Below, piece after piece: positions 1-10,166 of a stretch of DNA of 64,000 bases (position 1 is the first letter of the stretch; each line of letters opens with the position of its first letter). The position numbers were made by a program, and so were the translations under genes. The notes beneath the pieces are model-generated. The model saw only the letters and a list, made by a program, of their open reading frames with translations. It ran no database searches and had not been told where the DNA came from. Origin of the DNA: Georgenia sp. SYP-B2076 (GTDB taxonomy: Bacteria; Actinomycetota; Actinomycetes; Actinomycetales; Actinomycetaceae); the NCBI RefSeq assembly GCF_003991205.1, contig NZ_RXOZ01000008.1, positions 1 through 64,000 on the forward strand. Direction: 5' to 3'.

Positions 1-87
1 AGGAGGTCCACCTGGACGAGCCGGTCCCGGCGCCGGGCCCGCCGGCCCGACGGCAAGGAACGGCGGTCCGGCGCCGCCCGGCCCTGA
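1..87 (+). CDS. C-terminal end of an upstream gene (possibly tsaE)
   Basis: The frame beginning at base 1 runs 28 codons to a TGA at 85-87, and 27 of its 28 third positions are G or C, as in the real genes here. The residues are Arg-rich and show no motif. In Actinomycetes the gene before tsaB is commonly tsaE, the ATPase of the t6A complex; that is inference from gene order only. The stop codon lies in the loop of a terminator-like hairpin (73-100). One other frame also stays open across this short stretch, so the reading frame is likely but not certain. Confidence 0.35.
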   Translation, partial: RRSTWTSRSRRRARRPDGKERRSGAARP

Positions 88-100
88 CCGGCCGGGCGGC
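73..100 (+). terminator. Hairpin before tsaB
   Basis: A perfect 11-bp inverted repeat (73-83 with 90-100) with a 6-base loop, all G and C in the stem, with no U-run after it. It separates the upstream gene from the tsaB promoter and probably ends the upstream transcript. Confidence 0.5.
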
Positions 101-121
101 GGGCCGCGGCCCGCCGCGCCG

Positions 122-127
122 TACCCT
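122..127 (+). promoter_or_regulatory. -10 hexamer TACCCT of leaderless tsaB
   Basis: TACCCT is followed by 6 bases and then the GTG start at 134, so a start site 6-7 bases after the hexamer would fall on the start codon itself. No Shine-Dalgarno sequence lies before the GTG. The same layout recurs at tsaD, guaB, guaB3, guaA, the Nudix gene, SURF1, purN and purU. Confidence 0.6.
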
Positions 128-133
128 GGGGGC

Positions 134-877
134 GTGCGGATCTTGTGCATCGATACCTCCGGCGGCTCCGCCGTCGCCCTCGTGGACGCCCCCGACGGCG
201 GCCCCACCACCCCCCTGGCGTCCGCCAGCAGCCCGGACCCGCGCCGGCACGCCGAGGCGCTGACGCCCCTGGTCCGGGAAGTCCTCGGGGCCGGGTCGGT
301 CACCGACGTCGAGATGATCGCCGTCGGCACCGGGCCCGCCCCGTTCACGGGCCTGCGCGTCGGGCTCGTCACCGCCGCCGCGCTCGCGCGGGGGCGGGGG
401 GTCCCCGTGCACGGCGTGTGCTCGCTCGACGTGCTCGCCCGCCAGGCGTTCGACGCCCTCGGCGGCCCGGACGGCCGCGCCGAGGTCCTCGTGGCCACGG
501 ACGCGCGCCGCCGGGAGGTCTACTGGGCCCGGTACCGGGCCCTCGGCGACGACGACGTCGAGCGCCTGGCCGGGCCCGAGGTCGGGGCCGCGGCGCAGGT
601 GGCGGCCGCCAACGGGGTCGCGCCGGCGGCGCCGGGCGACGCGCCCGCGCAGGCCGCGCCCGACGTGGTCGTGGGCCCCGGTGCGGCGCTCTATCCCGAG
701 CAGCTTCCCCCCACGCCCGGCCTGCCCGGGCTGCTCGACCCGGCCGTGCTCGCCCGGCTGGTGCGCGCCCGCCTCGCCCGGGCCGCGGCGGGCGAGGACG
801 TCGACCTCGGCACCGAGCCCCGGTACCTGCGCCGCCCGGACGTCCACCTCCCCGGCGCGCCCAAGCGCGCGTCCTGA
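134..877 (+). CDS. tsaB: tRNA threonylcarbamoyladenosine biosynthesis protein TsaB
   Basis: TsaB is the inactive ASKHA-fold partner of TsaD. It forms the TsaB-TsaD-TsaE complex that puts the threonylcarbamoyl group on A37 of tRNAs decoding ANN codons. The 247-residue product opens with the family signature ILCIDTSGGS (phosphate-1 loop) and has HAEALTP near residue 40 and GTGPAPFTGLRVG near 66-78, all typical of TsaB. It is slightly longer than the usual 210-230 residues, with an Ala-rich insert around 155-180. The GTG start is chosen because it lies 6 bases after a TACCCT hexamer. rimI follows after 3 bases; tsaD, the catalytic partner, is 5.8 kb downstream beyond sdhCAB. Confidence 0.93.
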   Translation: MRILCIDTSGGSAVALVDAPDGGPTTPLASASSPDPRRHAEALTPLVREVLGAGSVTDVEMIAVGTGPAPFTGLRVGLVTAAALARGRGVPVHGVCSLDVLARQAFDALGGPDGRAEVLVATDARRREVYWARYRALGDDDVERLAGPEVGAAAQVAAANGVAPAAPGDAPAQAAPDVVVGPGAALYPEQLPPTPGLPGLLDPAVLARLVRARLARAAAGEDVDLGTEPRYLRRPDVHLPGAPKRAS

Positions 878-880
878 CAG

Positions 881-1459
881 ATGCACGACGCCGCGGCGCA
901 CGCCGGGCCGGGCGGTGAGGACTCGCGGGCCGGCTCGCGCCCGTCGGCCGGCGACGCCCGCCGGGCCCCGGCCGCCCGTCTGCGTCCCCTCACGCGGGCG
1001 GACCTCGACCGGGTCATGGAGCTCGAGCCGCAGCTCTTCGGCGCCGGCGCGTGGACCCGGGGCGTCTACGTCGACGAGCTGACGACCCCAGGCCGCACCT
1101 ACGTCGCCGCCGTCGTCGACCGGCCGGACGGCACCGAGATCATGGTGGGCTACGCGGGCCTGGCCGCCGGCGACGAGGCACAGGTGATGACCGTGGGCGT
1201 GGACCCGGCGTTCCGACGCCGGGGGATCGCCACCCAGCTGCTCGAGGCGCTCCTGCGCGCGGCCCGCGCCGAGCGGGCCCGCAGCGTGCTCCTCGAGGTC
1301 CGCGCGAGCGACGCCGGTGCGCAGCGCCTCTACGCGCGCGCCGGGTTCACGCCCATCGGCGTGCGGCGCAACTACTACGCGGTCGAGCGGGAGGACGCCG
1401 TCGTCATGCGCGCCACCCTCGGTCGGCGCGGCCGCCCGGTCGGCAGCGAGATCCTCTAG
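881..1459 (+). CDS. rimI: Ribosomal protein bS18 alanine N-acetyltransferase RimI
   Basis: A GNAT-family acetyltransferase that takes acetyl-CoA and modifies the N-terminal alanine of ribosomal protein S18. The 192-residue product has a non-conserved 35-residue N-terminal extension, then a GNAT domain with the acetyl-CoA loop VDPAFRRRGIA (R-R-G-I-A) near residues 108-118 and the C-terminal RLYARAGF strand-helix typical of RimI. It starts 3 bases after the tsaB stop, the usual tsaB-rimI arrangement, which is the main reason for calling it RimI rather than a general GNAT protein. A later start inside the extension is possible. Confidence 0.85.
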   Translation: MHDAAAHAGPGGEDSRAGSRPSAGDARRAPAARLRPLTRADLDRVMELEPQLFGAGAWTRGVYVDELTTPGRTYVAAVVDRPDGTEIMVGYAGLAAGDEAQVMTVGVDPAFRRRGIATQLLEALLRAARAERARSVLLEVRASDAGAQRLYARAGFTPIGVRRNYYAVEREDAVVMRATLGRRGRPVGSEIL

Positions 1460-1467
1460 GAGGAGCG

Positions 1468-2346
1468 ATGGACCACAGGACCGCGGTGCTCGTCACCGCG
1501 GCGGCGCTCCGGCACGAGCTGGCGGGCCCGCGGCCGCCCGCGCTGCTGGACGTGCGCTGGTCGCTGGCCGAGCCCGACGGGCGCGGAGCGTACCACGCCG
1601 GGCACCTCCCGGGGGCGGGCTTCGTCGACCTGGACCGCGAGCTGGCGGCGCCGCCGTCCCCGGCGGCCGGCCGCCACCCCCTGCCGGCCCCGGCCGACCT
1701 CCAGGCCGCCGCCCGCCGCTGGGGCCTCCGCGACGGCGCCCCGGTGGTCGTCTACGACGACGCCGGCGGCACCTCCGCCGCGCGCGCCTGGTGGCTGCTG
1801 CGGTGGGCCGGGCTGACCGACGTGCGCCTCCTCGACGGCGGCCTGCCCGCCTGGCGCGCGGCAGGCTTCGACCTCGAGACGGGCGACGCGGCCCCGGCGC
1901 CGGGCGACGTCGTCCTGCCCCTGGCCGCGGGCACGGCGGCGGAGGGGCTGCCCACGACCGACGGGGACGGTGCCGCGGCGTGGCCGTCGGCCGGCGTTCT
2001 CCTGGACGCGCGCGCCCCGGAGCGGTTCCGCGGCGAGCGCGAGCCCGTGGACCCGCGCGCCGGCCACATCCCCGGTGCGCTCAGCGCACCGACCACCCAG
2101 AACCTCGCCGACGACGGACGGTTCCGGGGCGACGCCGAGCTGCGGCGCCGCTTCGCCGACCTGGGCGTCCGGGGCGGCGCGCCCGTGGCGGTGTACTGCG
2201 GCTCGGGTGTCACGGCCGCCCACGAGGTGGCCGCGCTGGCGGCCGTGGGGGTGGCTGCGACGCTCTACCCGGGCTCGTGGTCGCAGTGGTCCGCCGACCC
2301 CGCGCGTCCGGTGGCCACCGGCGGGCCGGGGCCGGGTGCGCCGTAG
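1468..2346 (+). CDS. Tandem-rhodanese sulfurtransferase (SseA type)
   Basis: Two rhodanese domains in 292 residues: an inactive N-terminal one (about 10-125, with the GHLPGAGFVDLD and VVYDDAGG strands) and a catalytic C-terminal one (about 165-285). The active-site loop is YCGSGVTA with Cys244. The loop resembles the CG[S/T]GVTA class of thiosulfate or 3-mercaptopyruvate sulfurtransferases, which move sulfane sulfur to cyanide or a thiol acceptor; the donor cannot be told from sequence. The ATG at 1468 follows a strong AGGAGG site that overlaps the rimI stop region, so it is probably co-transcribed with tsaB-rimI. Confidence 0.88.
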   Translation: MDHRTAVLVTAAALRHELAGPRPPALLDVRWSLAEPDGRGAYHAGHLPGAGFVDLDRELAAPPSPAAGRHPLPAPADLQAAARRWGLRDGAPVVVYDDAGGTSAARAWWLLRWAGLTDVRLLDGGLPAWRAAGFDLETGDAAPAPGDVVLPLAAGTAAEGLPTTDGDGAAAWPSAGVLLDARAPERFRGEREPVDPRAGHIPGALSAPTTQNLADDGRFRGDAELRRRFADLGVRGGAPVAVYCGSGVTAAHEVAALAAVGVAATLYPGSWSQWSADPARPVATGGPGPGAP

Positions 2347-2375
2347 GGACGCCCCGCCCCGGTCGCGGCGGGAGG

Positions 2376-3002
2376 TCAGCGGACGACGGCGACCTGGTCG
2401 AACTCCAGGCGGCCGGCGCGAGGGAACTGGGCGCGCTCGTCCTCGGGGTCGGCAGCGTGGCCGACGTTGAGGACGGCCAGGACCCGCCAGCCGTTCTCCG
2501 CGTGGAGCGCCCCGTCGACGCCCGCGGCGTCCATGCCGGCCATCGGGCCGACCTGCAGGCCCTCGGCGCGCAGCGCCAGGATGAGATAGCCGAGCTGGAT
2601 GAGCCCGTTGGTCCGCGCCAGGCCGTCGCGCAGCTCCGCGTCCGGCGCGAGCTGCTCGCGCATGCCCGCACGGAACGGGGCGAGCACCGGCATGTGCTCG
2701 TGGAAGTCCGGGTCGTAGGCGGCGACGACGGTGAGCGGCGCGGCGAGGGTCTTGGCCTGGTTGCCCGGGCTCAGGTGGGCGACGAGCGGCTCACGGCTCT
2801 CGGGGGTGCCCAGCACGGTCAGCCGGAGCGGCTGGGTGTTCATGGCGGTGGGGGCCCAGCGCAGGTGCTCGTAGGCGCGGCGGACGACGTCGACGTCCAC
2901 CGGCTCCCGCGTGAAGGCGTTGGTCGTGTGCGCGTCGTCGAAGAGCAGGCCGAGGGCGGCGTCGTCGAGGCGGGCGGGCGTGGTGAGGGAGGTGATGGTC
3001 AC
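2376..3002 (-). CDS. Nitroreductase family protein, RutE-like (malonic semialdehyde reductase)
   Basis: A 208-residue FMN-dependent oxidoreductase. The N-terminal FDDAHTTNAFTREPVDVDVVRRAYE and the following WAPTAMNTQP segment match the HadB/RutE branch of the nitroreductase fold, which reduces malonic semialdehyde to 3-hydroxypropionate in pyrimidine breakdown. No other rut genes are near, so a general flavin reductase role is also possible. The start is a GTG set right against a GAGGGAGG run; the spacing is tight, and the next in-frame start would be inside the conserved N-terminus. It is convergent with the rhodanese gene and divergent from sdhC. Confidence 0.78.
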   Translation of the reverse strand: MTITSLTTPARLDDAALGLLFDDAHTTNAFTREPVDVDVVRRAYEHLRWAPTAMNTQPLRLTVLGTPESREPLVAHLSPGNQAKTLAAPLTVVAAYDPDFHEHMPVLAPFRAGMREQLAPDAELRDGLARTNGLIQLGYLILALRAEGLQVGPMAGMDAAGVDGALHAENGWRVLAVLNVGHAADPEDERAQFPRAGRLEFDQVAVVR

Positions 3003-3134
3003 CCTCCCTCAACGAGAAACGGCCAGGCCCGGACTCCCGTCCAGGGCTGTGAGGTGCCTCACGTCATGGTCGGTATGCGAACAAATCGCGCGAAACCGGC
3101 CGTGATGGTGGCCTAGGTGTGACCTGAGACTCGC

Positions 3135-3140
3135 TACCAT
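3135..3140 (+). promoter_or_regulatory. -10 hexamer TACCAT of sdhCAB
   Basis: TACCAT is followed by 7 bases and then the ATG of sdhC at 3148, so the sdh transcript is probably leaderless or nearly so. The region 3003-3134 separates it from the divergent nitroreductase gene; I see no clear operator in it. Confidence 0.5.
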
Positions 3141-3147
3141 CAGGACC

Positions 3148-3849
3148 ATGGTCACGACCACCCCTGTGCCGACGAAGCCACGCGCCCGGAACACGACCGT
3201 CGCCCTGAAGTGGGCGATGGCGGTCTCGGGCATCCTCTTCGTCCTTTTCGTCCTGCTGCACATGTACGGCAACCTCAAGGCCTTCGCCGGCCAGGAGGCG
3301 TTCGACAGCTACGCGGCCGGCCTGCGCACCCTGCTCTATCCGTACCTCCCGCACGAGGGGTTCCTCTGGATCCAGCGGGTGGTGCTCCTCGTGGCCCTCG
3401 TGGTGCACGTCGTCGCCGCGATCACGCTGTGGCGCCGGGCCAGGGGGGCACGCAGCCGCCGCTACGTCGTGCACAAGCGCCTCGTCCAGTCCTACTCCTC
3501 GCGCACGGTGCGCTGGGGCGGCCTGATCATCCTGGCGTTCGTGATCTTCCACCTGCTGCAGTTCACCACGCTCACCATCGAGGTCGGCGGCAGCTTCGAC
3601 AGCCCGTACCAGCGCCTCGTCGTGGCCTTCTCCGCGGAGCACTGGTACGTCTACCTCGCCTACCTCATCGCGATCGTCGCGCTCGCCATGCACGTGCGCC
3701 ACGGGGTGTGGAGCGCGCTGCAGACGCTCGGCGCCTCCAACCGTCGTCGTCAGCGCAACATCAACGTCCTCGCCTACGTGGTGGCGGGCGCGCTGCTGGT
3801 CGGGTTCATGGCGCCCCCGACGGCCATCCTGCTCGGCTTCGTGAAGTAA
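3148..3849 (+). CDS. sdhC: Succinate dehydrogenase cytochrome b subunit
   Basis: Membrane anchor of complex II in the Bacillus/Wolinella-type layout, in which one five-helix polypeptide carries two hemes and no SdhD exists. In 233 residues the membrane segments lie at about 20-38, 75-95, 122-142, 165-185 and 207-229. Candidate heme ligands within or beside them are His38, His87, His135 and His182/His185. The gene leads the sdhC-sdhA-sdhB operon with 14 bases before sdhA. The diheme type is usually tied to menaquinone, which fits an Actinomycete; the quinone itself is inference. Confidence 0.92.
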   Translation: MVTTTPVPTKPRARNTTVALKWAMAVSGILFVLFVLLHMYGNLKAFAGQEAFDSYAAGLRTLLYPYLPHEGFLWIQRVVLLVALVVHVVAAITLWRRARGARSRRYVVHKRLVQSYSSRTVRWGGLIILAFVIFHLLQFTTLTIEVGGSFDSPYQRLVVAFSAEHWYVYLAYLIAIVALAMHVRHGVWSALQTLGASNRRRQRNINVLAYVVAGALLVGFMAPPTAILLGFVK

Positions 3850-3863
3850 GGAACGATCGAACC

Positions 3864-5830
<1,967 letters not shown>

Positions 5831-5834
<4 letters not shown>

Positions 5835-6574
5835 AGATCAGCCTCAAGGTCATGCGGCAGACCGGCGCGAGCGCCGAGCCGCGCCTGGTCAACTACGACG
5901 TGCTCGGCGTGTCCGAGGACATGTCGTTCCTGGAGATGCTCGACGTCCTCAACGAGCAGCTCACCGAGCGGGGTGAGGAGCCGGTGGCCTTCGACTCCGA
6001 CTGCCGCGAGGGCATCTGCGGCATGTGCGGCATCGTCATCAACGGCGTCGCCCACGGCCCGGAGCGCACCACCACGTGCCAGCTGCACATGCGCTCCTTC
6101 AAGGACGGGGACGTCATCACCCTCGAGCCGTGGCGCTCCAGCGCGTTCCCGGTCATCAAGGACCTCGTGGTGGACCGCTCCGCGTTCGACCGCATCATCG
6201 ACGCCGGCGGCTACATCTCCGTGAACACGGGCGCGGCGCCGGACGCGCACGCCACCCCGGTGCCCAAGGCCGACGCCGACCGTGCCTTCGAGGCGGCCGC
6301 GTGCATCAGCTGCGGCGCCTGCGTGGCGGCGTGCCCCAACGCCTCAGCCATGCTCTTCACCGCCGCGAAGGTCACCCACCTCGGCCTGCTGCCCCAGGGC
6401 CAGCCCGAGCGGGAGGCCCGCGTGGTCAACATGCTGGCCCAGCACGACGCCGAGGGCTTCGGCGGGTGCACCAACATCGGCGAGTGCGCCGCGGTGTGCC
6501 CCAAGGAGATCCCGCTGGACGTCATCAGCACCCTCAACGCCGACCTCGGCCGGGCCCTGGTCCACAACGCCTGA
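5831..6574 (+). CDS. sdhB: Succinate dehydrogenase iron-sulfur subunit
   Basis: Electron-transfer subunit of complex II, 247 residues. The N-terminal ferredoxin domain holds the [2Fe-2S] ligands Cys58, Cys63, Cys66 and Cys83 ([10 protein letters not shown]). The C-terminal domain has the [4Fe-4S] set Cys158, Cys161, Cys164 and Cys168, and the [3Fe-4S] motif [12 protein letters not shown] with Cys213, Cys219 and Cys223. All cluster ligands are present. The GTG start lies in a GTGA overlap with the sdhA stop. A strong hairpin (6591-6628) ends the operon 17 bases after the stop. Confidence 0.96.
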
Positions 6575-6590
6575 GCCCAGCCATCCGGCC

Positions 6591-6628
6591 GACGGCCCGT
6601 CCCGCCTACCCCGGCGGGGCGGGCCGTC
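6591..6628 (+). terminator. Terminator of sdhCAB
   Basis: A 16-bp stem (6591-6606 with 6613-6628, one G-T pair) and a 6-base loop TACCCC. It stands between sdhB and the tsaD promoter at 6642, so it insulates tsaD from sdh transcription. Confidence 0.7.
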
Positions 6629-6641
6629 CGCCTGCGCGGAC

Positions 6642-6647
6642 TACCCT
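6642..6647 (+). promoter_or_regulatory. -10 hexamer TACCCT of leaderless tsaD
   Basis: TACCCT, 6 bases, then GTG at 6654, with no ribosome-binding site between. The hexamer is identical to that of tsaB. Confidence 0.6.
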
Positions 6648-6653
6648 GGTCTG

Positions 6654-7697
6654 GTGACCGAACCCCTCATCCTCGGCATCGAGACCTCCTGCGACGAGAC
6701 GGGCGCCGCCCTCGTGCGCGGCCGTGAGCTCCTCGCGGACGTGACCGCCTCCTCGATGGACGAGCACGCCCGCTTCGGCGGCATCGTCCCCGAGGTCGCC
6801 TCCCGCGCCCACCTGGAGGCGTTCGTCCCCACGATCGACGCCGCCCTCGACGCCGCCCACGTCACGCTCGACGACGTCGACGCCATCGCCGTGACCGCCG
6901 GGCCGGGCCTGGTCGGCTCCCTCACCGTCGGTGCCGCCGGGGCGAAGGCCCTCGCGCTCGCCACCGGCAAGCCGCTCTACGGCGTCAACCACGTCATCGG
7001 GCACGCCGCGGTCGACGAGCTCGTGCACGGCGCGTTCCCCGAGCGGTTCGTGGCGCTGGTCGTCTCCGGCGGGCACACCTCGCTGCTCCTGGTCACCGAC
7101 ATCGCCACCGACGTCGTCGAGCTCGGCCAGACCCTCGACGACGCCGCCGGCGAGGCGTTCGACAAGGTCGGGCGCCTCCTCGGCCTGCCCTACCCGGGCG
7201 GCCCCTACGTGGACAAGCTCTCGCAGACGGGCGACCGGGGTGCCATCCGCTTCCCCCGCGGCCTCTCGACGGGCAAGGACAAAGCCCGCCACCCGTACGA
7301 CTTCTCCTTCTCCGGCCTGAAGACGGCGGTGGCCCGCTACGTCGAGGGCTACGAGGACCGGGGCGAGGAGGTGCCGGCGGCCGACGTCGCCGCCGGGTTC
7401 TCCGAGGCCGTGGCCGACGTGCTGACCCGCAAGGCGCTGGCCGCCTGCGAGGTGCACGGCTGCGACACCCTCGTCGTCGGCGGCGGGTTCTCCGCGAACT
7501 CCCGCCTGCGGGACCTGGCGGCCGAGCGGGCCGCCGAGCACGGCGTCACGGTGCGCATCCCGCCGATCCGCTTCTGCACCGACAACGGCGCGATGATCGC
7601 CGCGCTCGGCTCGGCCCTCGTGCGCTCGGGCGCGGCGCCCTCGTCGCTGGATCTGCCCACCGACTCGGGCATGCCGCTGCAGACCATCCGGGTCTGA
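6654..7697 (+). CDS. tsaD: tRNA N6-adenosine threonylcarbamoyltransferase TsaD
   Basis: Catalytic subunit of t6A synthesis, moving threonylcarbamoyl from its adenylate to tRNA A37. The 347-residue product begins [15 protein letters not shown]. The metal-binding HxxxH is seen as NHVIGHA (His113, His117) and the third metal ligand in [10 protein letters not shown] near 300. [23 protein letters not shown] and the SFSGLKTA region are also intact. An open frame extends well upstream, but the GTG at 6654 is set by the -10 hexamer and by where homology starts. Its partner tsaB is at 134. Confidence 0.95.
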   Translation: MTEPLILGIETSCDETGAALVRGRELLADVTASSMDEHARFGGIVPEVASRAHLEAFVPTIDAALDAAHVTLDDVDAIAVTAGPGLVGSLTVGAAGAKALALATGKPLYGVNHVIGHAAVDELVHGAFPERFVALVVSGGHTSLLLVTDIATDVVELGQTLDDAAGEAFDKVGRLLGLPYPGGPYVDKLSQTGDRGAIRFPRGLSTGKDKARHPYDFSFSGLKTAVARYVEGYEDRGEEVPAADVAAGFSEAVADVLTRKALAACEVHGCDTLVVGGGFSANSRLRDLAAERAAEHGVTVRIPPIRFCTDNGAMIAALGSALVRSGAAPSSLDLPTDSGMPLQTIRV

Positions 7698-7716
7698 GTC
7701 CCGCCACCCCTTGCCG

Positions 7717-7738
7717 GTGAGCGGTCATCTGCTAGCAC
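7717..7738. repeat. Degenerate copy of the GAGCGGTCA-type intergenic repeat
   Basis: The 22 bases after tsaD agree with the left arm of the 22528-22573 palindrome at 18 of 22 positions, and with the copy at 62795-62814 at 17 of 20. Key blocks are GAGCGGTCA and GCAC. It lies between convergent genes. The rest of 7698-7788 holds no gene I can support. Confidence 0.45.
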
Positions 7739-7788
7739 GGCCCCAGTGACGCGGTCCCGGCTGCGCGGTCGGACGGCGGTGCGCCGGG

Positions 7789-8337
7789 TCAGCCGGCTCG
7801 CGGGGGACGCAGGGCCGGCACGACGCGCCACGCGCGCGCGACCACGAGGAACACCACCACGGCGATGCCCACGCCCCAGGGGAAGTCGGTGTGACCCGCC
7901 AGGGAGACCTCGGCGTCCGTGTTCACGACCGTGACGCCAAACCACAGCAGGCCCGCGCGCACGCCCTCCGGCCCGGCGTCGGCGGCGACCTGGAACAGGG
8001 CGGCGAGGAAGCCCAGGACCGCGATGCCCCAGGCGACCAGCCACCCGGCCGCCCACGCGGCGCCCACCTGCCAGCGGGGCCGGTCGCGCGGGAGCAGCGC
8101 GAGGTACTCCCGCGCGAGCGCGCGGGCATCGCCGAGCGAGGCGATCGCCTCCGCCATCGAGGCGTCGGTCGCGGCCGCGTCGAGGTCGCCGCGGAGCTGG
8201 CGCACCAAGCCCCGACGCTGCCGGGCCGGATAGGCGTCCAGCCAGAACTGGAGGTTCAGGAGGTATCTCTCCCGCCGGAGCGTGTCGCGCACCCTGCGGT
8301 GCGCGGCCGGTGGGCGGATGGTCGTGGGGGTGCTCAT
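7789..8337 (-). CDS. HAAS-type (DUF1700-like) membrane protein
   Basis: 182 residues. The N-terminal half (about 10-80) is a soluble helical domain, with LNLQFWLDAYPARQRRGLV and LGDARALAREYL, that resembles the HAAS/DUF1700 signalling domain. Two or three membrane helices follow (about 88-112, 128-140 and 152-172). Such proteins are usually encoded beside a PadR-type repressor and are thought to sense or relay envelope signals. Here the start codon overlaps the padR stop by 4 bases (ATGA). I chose the ATG at 8337 because a longer frame starting at 8409 lies inside padR. The exact function is unknown. Confidence 0.7.
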   Translation of the reverse strand: MSTPTTIRPPAAHRRVRDTLRRERYLLNLQFWLDAYPARQRRGLVRQLRGDLDAAATDASMAEAIASLGDARALAREYLALLPRDRPRWQVGAAWAAGWLVAWGIAVLGFLAALFQVAADAGPEGVRAGLLWFGVTVVNTDAEVSLAGHTDFPWGVGIAVVVFLVVARAWRVVPALRPPRAG

Positions 8338-8708
8338 GGTCGGTTCTCCTCCAGGTCGCGCGGCAGGGGGGTGAGGACGACGGCGACCACATCGTTGACG
8401 GCCTGCCATGCCCGCCGCTGGGCCGAGAGGTGTCGCAGCCCCTCGGTCGTGGGGGTGTAGTACTTCCGAGCCGGGCCCTCCGAAGACCGGACCAGGTAGG
8501 AGTCGAGGTCACCGTCGCGCTCCAGCCGGGTGAGGACCGGGTAGACCGAGCCGGCGGCGATGCCCGTCAGTCCCGCGCCCTGCAAGCGGGTGACGAGCTC
8601 GTAGCCGTAGGAGTCCTGGTCCCGCAGCAGGGCGAGCACCAGGAGCGGCAGGACGCCCTTGAGTAGCTGGGGGTCACGCGCCGGGGAGGGGGCGGGCCTT
8701 GGCGCCAT
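8334..8708 (-). CDS. PadR-family transcriptional regulator
   Basis: 124 residues with the PadR winged-helix signature: LLKGVLPLLVLALL, DSYGYELVTRL, GSVYPVLTRLERDG and ARKYYTPTTEG, then a short C-terminal dimerisation helix. PadR proteins repress their own operon and are released by small ligands or cell-wall stress. It is the first gene of a two-gene operon with the HAAS membrane protein. The promoter next to its start codon carries nested inverted repeats, as expected for autoregulation. Confidence 0.9.
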   Translation of the reverse strand: MAPRPAPSPARDPQLLKGVLPLLVLALLRDQDSYGYELVTRLQGAGLTGIAAGSVYPVLTRLERDGDLDSYLVRSSEGPARKYYTPTTEGLRHLSAQRRAWQAVNDVVAVVLTPLPRDLEENRP

Positions 8709-8716
8709 GGCAGCAA

Positions 8717-8744
8717 GGTATACCCGGTAGTGGGTAAAAACTAC
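8717..8744 (-). promoter_or_regulatory. padR promoter with overlapping inverted repeats
   Basis: Read on the minus strand, TATACC (8722-8717) is a good -10 hexamer 8 bases before the padR ATG. Two nested inverted repeats overlap it: TACCC/GGGTA (8721-8725 and 8732-8736) and GTAGT/ACTAC (8727-8731 and 8740-8744). PadR operators are typically short AT-containing dyads; this is the only AT-rich spot in the neighbourhood. That PadR binds here is inference. Confidence 0.55.
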
Positions 8745-8779
8745 TAGTGCGTCGGGGAGGCGTTCCGGAGCGGGCGGGC

Positions 8780-8842
8780 GCTGTCAGTACTTGACGTGTC
8801 ACCGCGGTGGGCTGTCAGGACTTGACGTGTCACCGCGGGGTG
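8780..8842. repeat. Two-copy 31-bp tandem repeat containing GTCAGTACTTGAC
   Basis: A 31-base unit starting at 8780 repeats at 8811 with one substitution in the first 28 bases (GTACTTGAC against GGACTTGAC). It directly follows the stop of the carboxylate-amine ligase. The core GTCAGTACTTGAC links it to repeats at 22528-22573 and 62794-62897, and the 31-bp period is the same as at 62838-62897. Function unknown. Confidence 0.6.
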
Positions 8843-8848
8843 GGGGCG

Positions 8849-9979
8849 TTAGAGCGGGTGGCCTGCGCGCATCTCCGCGACCATGGACGAGACCACGTCG
8901 TCGAGGTTCCCGGTCGCGGCCACGGCGAGCTGGCGCTGGTACGAGGCGCCGCCGTCGAGGATGCGGCCGACGTCGGCCAGCTCGGCGGCGCATCCGAGGC
9001 GCTCCGCGACGGGCGCGAGCTCGACGAGCATCCGGGCGACGGTGTCGGAGACCAGCTCCTCCTCGCCGGCGTCGTCGACGATGAGGATGGCGTCCATGCC
9101 GTAGCGCGCGGAGCGCCACTTGTTCTCCATGACGAACCAGCGCGGCACGGACGGCAGGGTCTCCCCGGCGTCGAGCATGCTCGAGTAGTGCTCGACGAGG
9201 CAGTGGGTCAGGGCCGAGACCGCCAGCACCTCCTCGAGGTTGGTGGCGGCGTCGCACACCCGCACCTCGATGGTGCCCAGCCCGGGGGAGGGGCGGATGT
9301 CCCACCGCAGCTCGCTGAAGGTGTCGATCACGCCGGTCCGGGTCATGTCGTCGACGTAGCGCTCCAGCTCCTCCCACCGCTCGAACTGGTAGGGCACGCC
9401 GGCCGTGGGCAGCTGCTGGAACATCATGGCGCGGTTGGAGGCGTAGCCGGTGTCCTCCCCGCCCCAGAACGGCGACGAGGCGGCCAGGGACTGCAGGTGC
9501 GCGAACCGGGTCATGAGTGCCCGGAGGATGGGCAGCACCTTGGCCCGGTCCTCGATGCCCACGTGCACGTGGACGCCGTAGAGCAGCATCTGACGGCCCC
9601 ACCACCGGGTGCGGTCGATGAGGGTGGCGTAGCGCTCCTTGTTCGTCACCTTCTGGTAGGTGGGCCGGGCGAAGGGGTGCGTGCCCGCGCTGGCCAGCTC
9701 GATCCGCAGCGCGTCGGTGACCGGGCGCAGCTCGTCGACCGCCCGTTGCAGGTCCGCGCCCGCCGCCCCCACGGTGCGGCACACGCCCGAGACGACCTCG
9801 ACCGTGTTGAGGAGGAGCTCCGGGTGGATGTGGGGGTGCGCGGACCCGTCGGCCGGCGCCACGTGCTCGAGCACGGTCGCCGCGGCCTGGCGGAGGTCGC
9901 CGGAGTCGGCGTCGACGAGCTGGAGCTCCCACTCGATGCCGACCGACGACCGCTGCGAACGAGTAAAGGGAAGAAGCAC
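8849..9979 (-). CDS. Carboxylate-amine ligase, GCS2 family (YbdK type)
   Basis: 376 residues of the GCS2 fold, which joins a gamma-carboxylate to an amine using ATP; the best-known activity is weak glutamate-cysteine ligase. Seen are the opening SVGIEWELQLVDADSGDL, HPELLLNTVEVVSGVC, LYGVHVHVGIEDR (metal-binding His and Glu) near 130-143 and GTIEVRVCDAATNLEEV near 250. A much longer open frame exists upstream, but homology begins at the GTG (9979). The hexamer CAGACT lies 6 bases before it, as in a leaderless gene. The true substrate is unknown; related proteins serve in mycothiol or peptide-cofactor pathways. Confidence 0.85.
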   Translation of the reverse strand: MLLPFTRSQRSSVGIEWELQLVDADSGDLRQAAATVLEHVAPADGSAHPHIHPELLLNTVEVVSGVCRTVGAAGADLQRAVDELRPVTDALRIELASAGTHPFARPTYQKVTNKERYATLIDRTRWWGRQMLLYGVHVHVGIEDRAKVLPILRALMTRFAHLQSLAASSPFWGGEDTGYASNRAMMFQQLPTAGVPYQFERWEELERYVDDMTRTGVIDTFSELRWDIRPSPGLGTIEVRVCDAATNLEEVLAVSALTHCLVEHYSSMLDAGETLPSVPRWFVMENKWRSARYGMDAILIVDDAGEEELVSDTVARMLVELAPVAERLGCAAELADVGRILDGGASYQRQLAVAATGNLDDVVSSMVAEMRAGHPL

Positions 9980-10166
9980 GTCCCTAGTCTGCCGCCTCCG
10001 GGGCCGGGTCGCGGCGCGCGCCGCCGGCCGGGCTGGGCGGCGCCGCAGCGGGGACGAAGGTCCTCCGGCGGGCGGGTGTGACGCGGGACACTGCTGGAAG
10101 GTGCAGCGGTGCACCGGGCGCCCGGCCGAGCCGCGCCGGGGCCACAGCGACAGGGAGGTCGTTGCC

